Assembly: GCA_963693085.1 (NCBI GenBank)
Contig: OY856409.1
Location: 502,914,303-502,978,302 of the forward strand
DNA: 64,000 bases
Direction: 5' to 3'
Origin: Alisma plantago-aquatica
Lineage: Eukaryota; Streptophyta; Magnoliopsida; Alismatales; Alismataceae
A program made the position numbers and the translations under genes. Within the stretch, counting starts at the first letter, position 1. Each line of letters starts with the position of its first letter. The notes under the pieces were generated by a model. The model did no database searches. It saw only the letters and a list, made by a program, of their open reading frames with translations, and was not told the origin of the DNA. This document shows positions 60,100-64,000 of this stretch, in pieces.

Positions 60100-60534
60100 T
60101 GACTTGCATCTGTGCTAAAACTCCAGCTAACAAGGAAACTTCCATCTACACATTCATTTGTCGCAAGGAAACAAACATATCCCATCTATGGTATGCCAGG
60201 GAATTCAACTGTGCCTTCTTTGAAGAAAGAGAAGAATACTTTTAGCTAAGCGCATCAGCTACCACATTCACCTTACCAGGATGATACTTGATGGTGCAGT
60301 CGTAATCATTGATTAACTCCATCCATCGATGTTGTCGCATGTTTAACTCATGTTGCGAAAAGATGTACTTCAGATTCTTATGATCTGTAAAGATCTGACA
60401 CACTTCCCCATACACAGATAGTGTCTCCAAATCTTTAACGCATGAACCACTGTTGCCAACTCCAAATCATGAGTCGGATAGTTCTCCTCGTGTTTCTTAA
60501 GCTATCACGAAGCAAAAGAAACCATGTGATCTTC
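60100..60534 (-). pseudogene. G4 RNase H
   Basis: Blocks [20 protein letters not shown] (about 60440-60510) and [40 protein letters not shown] and VVADALS (60242-60430) follow the RT directly. Stops at about 60535 and 60503 and a frame change near 60425 interrupt it. Confidence 0.88.
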
Positions 60535-61515
60535 CTACATCAGCACACAACGTAAACCTTTCTTAGAAGCATCGCAGAAAACAACGTAGCCCTTTCCAGG
60601 CTCTGGCAGTACTAACACTGGAGCACTAGTTAGCTTCTTCTTCAAACTTTGGAAAGCTTGCTGACAATGATCATCCCAGATAAAAGGTACATCCTTTCTA
60701 GTCAGCTTCGTCATTGGCAACGCAATCGCACTGAAGTCCTTGATAAACCTCCAGTAGTAACCTACTAAACCCAGAAAACTACGAACTTCTGTCGGCGTCT
60801 TCGACTGTTCCCATTCTGCAACGGACTCCACCTTCTTCGGGTCTACTTTGACTCCTTCTACAGATATCACATGACCCAAGAAAGTTACTTCTTCCAACCA
60901 GAACTCACACTTACTGAACTTAGCATACAACTGATGTTGGCGAAGAAGAGTCAACGCTCGTTGAAGATGTTGTTCATGTTTTTGCTTGTCCCGAATGTAG
61001 ATCAAGATGTCATCTATAAAAACTACAACAAACTGATCTAGGAATGGATGGAACACTCTGTTCATCAGATCCATGAAAGCAGTAGGTGCATTGGTTAGCC
61101 CAAATAGCATAACCACAAACTCAAAGTGACCATACCAAGTCTTAAAAGATGACTTCGGTATGTCATCCGCCTTAATCCTCAACTGATGATATCCAGACCA
61201 TAGATCGATCTTTGAAAATATTGTTGCACCATGCAACTGATCAAACAAATCATCTATCCTCGGTAACAAGTACTTGTTCTTGATCGTGACCTTGTTCGAC
61301 TGTCGGTAATCTATACATAACCGCATCGATCCATCCTTCTTCTTAACAAACAACACTGGAGCACCCCAAGGCGACGTTCTCGGTCAGATGAAACCTTTCT
61401 CCAACAACTCTTGCAACTGCTTCTTAAGCTCTGCCATCTCTACTGGAGCCATCCTATACGGTGTCTGTGCAACTGGCTACGTTCCTGGAACTAGATTGAT
61501 CTCAAAATCAATCTC
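60535..61515 (-). pseudogene. G4 reverse transcriptase (273-codon open core)
   Basis: The frame 60535-61356 contains [80 protein letters not shown], the catalytic [33 protein letters not shown] and [17 protein letters not shown]. It ends in the start of RNase H ([16 protein letters not shown]). The catalytic aspartates are present. The entry block ([20 protein letters not shown]) lies at about 61390-61455 after one stop. It is the longest intact coding block of the window. Confidence 0.93.
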
Positions 61516-62140
61516 TCAGGGTGGAGGAACACTAGGGAACTCTTCGGGAAACACATCTGCAAACTCTCGGACAACTGACACCTCTTCAAGGCTTGGACCT
61601 TTTGCCTTGATATCCACAACAGTATCCACAACGTGAGCTAAGAACGCCTCACATCCTTGTCGTAGCAACTTCTCTGCCACCATAGATGATACCAGGCACG
61701 TCAGAAGAATCTTCATATCTCCATGGAAGATCCACTTCGCTCCATCATCATCAAACACTGCCTGCTTGGAACCACCGTCCCAAACAACTCTATACTTCTC
61801 TAACGTATCCATCCCAAGGATAACATCAAAACCATGCATATGAAGTGGTATAAGATCCACTTGTATGTTGTGTCCTGAAAAAGATAAGACACAAGATGGA
61901 CACTCTTCTCAAAGCATCGAGGAACCATCAAGAGGGGTTTCTAATAACAAGCTATCTTTCTTACAGCTAACAAGTAAACGACAGTTTTCAAGCATACTAT
62001 AGGCGATAAAGGAGTGTGTAGCACACGGGTCAACCAGAACAGATATAAAGCACGAAGAAGACATATCAGAATGAAATAACTTCATCTGATTTGTCACCAC
62101 TCGCGGGTTGACTATCGCCTCTGGCTGACTCATAGCATAG
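61516..62140 (-). pseudogene. G4 aspartic protease
   Basis: The frame 61909-62133 has VLVDPCATHSFIAYSML, where the active-site D-S/T-G reads D-P-C. The frame 61516-61860 has HMHGFDVILGMDTLEKYRVV and the later linker DVFPEEFPSVPPP. The changed triad suggests an inactive protease. Confidence 0.8.
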
Positions 62141-62159
62141 AATCGAGTTGTTTCTTGTT

Positions 62160-62867
62160 GTCCACATCCTCTGCTTTCTTGAGCAGACGATCCCGCTTGC
62201 GACGCTTGACCATGTCCTCACCCTCTACAGCCACTGGGCTACTGTCTAGTTGACCCTTGTTGATTCTGCCTCAGCTGCTGTGTCACTTCAACATCTCGGT
62301 TTGGGCAATTCGACTTGAAATGCCCTGTGTGACCACAGATATAGCATGTCTTAACTTCAAACTGTGGCCTAGATGGCCCTGTCACTGCCATAGAAGCTAT
62401 ACCATGTGCCTTTGATGGTGAAGAAACATAACCTCTTCCCTTACTCAGAGACCACTGCGATGGTACACTAGAACCTCTCGTCACAGAAGGTGTTAAAAAC
62501 CTAGGCTTCTTGAAGCCACCGACCCTCTGTCCTTGAAACTAAGCAGGCCTCTTCTTAGCCATGGCTTCTCTTTTCTCCCTGACTAACTGTTCAATCCTCC
62601 AGACGGATTCCACAAACGTAGCAAACCGCTCTCTGTTCTCCAATGTAGAAATAGGTGTTGTCAGCTCATCACTCAGACCTTTCTCAAAACGTATGACTCG
62701 CTCTTAATCTGTCGTCGCCATGTGAGGACAAAACCTCAACAGATCCATGAACTTGGCCTCGTACTCAGTGATGTTCATCGTCCCTTGGCGCAAGTGCTCA
62801 AACTGATTGATCTTCTCATCCAGATAGATTTTCAGAAATTATCTGCTGACGAACTCGCGTCGGAAAA
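62160..62867 (-). pseudogene. G4 gag, N-terminus missing
   Basis: From the cut at 62867 the minus strand reads REFVSR, a stop, FLKIYLDEKINQFEHLRQGT and MNITEYEAKFMDLLRFCPHM, the second half of the gypsy gag core. A linker and a CCHC knuckle (CYICGHTGHFKSNC, about 62298-62345) follow, then QQLRQNQQGSTRQ-rich sequence. The first half of the core would lie beyond the G5 insertion. Confidence 0.85.
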
Positions 62868-63531
62868 TGTCACGCCCCAATCTCACATTAACCACAAACC
62901 ACGAGATTAAGACGCGAAATGATGGGATTTACACATAAGCAAACCACTCTTCACTTTTATAACATTTTAAAGACATTAATAGGATAATCTGGTTTATGCT
63001 GTAAAATGAAACTAAATAAACTGCGAAAGCATCTTTATTATCTGACTAGCAATATAACAGAGTCTACAACATATTACATTGTTTGACATAAAATAAAACA
63101 TAACAGTTAATTTACATCTTTATACACATTCACTCTCTCACTCACACCTTGTCCCAAAGATCGAGGGGAAAGGACTAAGAGACCTCTAACTAGACTAACG
63201 ACAAACCTTCTATCAACTAGGCGTTAGGATGAAACGATCCTTCCAACTCCTGATGCTGATGTTGACCTGAAAATGTTTTGAGTAGAGGTATGAGCCTACT
63301 CGCTCAGTGAATAGCATTTCACTTAGCTATCACTAAACAACTCATCAGGTTTATAAATTGGAATTAAACATAAATGCAGAACTAAGCAAGGCAGTTCTAA
63401 TAACATAACAAATATACAGATAATAATCACATTTAAATCATCAACATGTATTTCAGGTAAATAAACAGTTATATAAATTTACTGTGAACCTACATGATTA
63501 TTTATTCATTTCATTATTATTATGCCCTAAA

Positions 63532-63948
63532 TATATGCAGTGTACTCTGCATATAAAGATCCGCAGCAAGTTCATGCTACGGTCCCACCGTACAAGACTT
63601 AGCGACACACCCGGGAAATGCTAAGTCTGACTGCTATCCTGGTCTGCACAGGACTCTCAGGCACTCAAGGGCCTCAGGCACTCAAGGGCCTCACTGTACT
63701 CTCAGGCGCTCAAGGGCCTCACCGCAGGTCCTAGGCACTCAGGGGCCTCTCTGCAGTATTCTAGTACTCTAGACTCCTCCTCTAACCTGAGCACACAGGC
63801 GGAGAGTCTCACAGGGTTACCTTCGTGACACAAGCACGAATGGTGTTAGATAACCAAGTTTTCTTTTTCCCAGTGCCATCGTGACACACGCACGATTGTT
63901 ATTAGACACTGCCTCTCTTTCCTCGTTTGTCCGTGACACAAGCACGGA
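63532..63948. repeat. Hairpin cluster with covarying stems in G5 LTR
   Basis: Stems include TATATGCAG-TGTACT-CTGCATATA (63532-63555, 9 pairs), TACGG-TCCCA-CCGTA (63578-63592), a 9-pair stem AGACTTAGC...GCTAAGTCT (63595-63628), TCCTG...CAGGA (63637-63653) and TCTAG-TACT-CTAGA (63760-63773). Three sister hairpins share a near-identical loop: TTCGTG...CACGAA (63822-63840), ATCGTG...CACGAT (63878-63896) and TCCGTG...CACGGA (63930-63948). Confidence 0.8.
63659..63748. repeat. Short tandem repeat AGGCACTCAAGGGCCT
   Basis: Four copies of a 16-base unit lie at 63659, 63676, 63704 and 63733. Each has AGGC at the left and its complement GCCT at the right. Confidence 0.85.
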
Positions 63949-64000
63949 TGATGTTGCAACACGAGTTTCACCCCTAAGTTGCAGATACCTCTTAGGGGTT

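Larger units (their letters stand above)
54525..62867 (-). mobile_element. G4: minus-strand Ty3/gypsy chromovirus-like element, 5' part cut
   Basis: Right to left: gag (N-terminus missing), protease, RT, RNase H, integrase, chromodomain-like end, purine tract, 3' LTR. Pol blocks are the best preserved of the window (273-codon RT and 211-codon integrase frames). At 62868 an unrelated LTR start interrupts gag, so the 5' LTR and primer site lie outside the window or were lost. Stops in several domains make it inactive. Confidence 0.88.
62868..64000. repeat. G5 LTR (start), runs past the window end
   Basis: It begins TGTCACGCCCCAATCTCACA in the middle of G4 gag. TGTCACGCCCC next to a primer site is a common plus-strand view of a plant gypsy LTR end, so the element is probably minus-strand, but no primer site or internal region is visible. 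It differs from the G4 3' LTR, so it is a separate element. It includes a dense hairpin cluster at 63532-63948. Confidence 0.65.

Noticed and set aside
63532..63948. CRISPR-like array (regular short palindromic repeats)
   Set aside because: Repeats are not identical, spacing is irregular and the context is a plant LTR. No cas genes occur, and the pattern is better described as a hairpin cluster.

Overview
This window is repeat-dominated nuclear DNA of a flowering plant. The evidence is nested and decayed LTR retrotransposons of plant-typical lineages (Ty3/gypsy chromovirus-like, Ty1/copia SIRE/Maximus-like and other copia), MITE-like elements, and long AT and CT/AT microsatellites. No intact conserved host gene was recognised and the species cannot be told. 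Lineage names come from motif recognition by eye, not from alignment.

Layout. (1) 228-9967: G1, a complete but heavily mutated + strand gypsy element with 2.4 kb LTRs, a polypurine tract and a near-matching 5 bp target duplication (GCATA/GTATA). (2) 10521-11080: a hAT-like MITE. (3) 11792-12625: a microsatellite-bounded inverted-repeat element with an internal tandem duplication, sitting in a TA tract. (4) 16799-32868: C1, a + strand SIRE/Maximus-like copia element with LTR, tRNA-iMet-type primer site, gag, pol and a third env-position ORF. It is interrupted by G2, a minus-strand gypsy element (25387-32079) that has lost its integrase core and its 3' LTR. (5) 33715-34660: a relic of another copia gag-pol (C3). 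(6) 35621-38506: a solo or orphan LTR of the G2 family. (7) 40320-46892: C2, a minus-strand copia element with perfect TTAGT target duplications. (8) 46898-51410: low-feature DNA with one possible small secreted-peptide ORF. (9) 51411-54524: LTR-like sequence. (10) 54525-62867: G4, a minus-strand gypsy element with the best preserved pol of the window. Its gag is cut at 62868 by the LTR of a different element (G5), which runs off the window end.

How the pieces relate. All the retroelements encode gag, protease, reverse transcriptase, RNase H and integrase in lineage-typical order, but each carries stops, frameshifts or lost catalytic residues. They are therefore annotated as pseudogenes within mobile elements. 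Many stops sit where C-to-T or G-to-A change of a normal codon would produce them.

Most interesting signal. The gypsy LTRs of several distinct families carry clusters of short perfect hairpins about 0.55-1.2 kb from the LTR 3' end, where the RNA leader (R/U5) is expected. In G4 and G5 repeated hairpins show compensatory stem changes. This looks like a shared structured-leader architecture and deserves a computational test.
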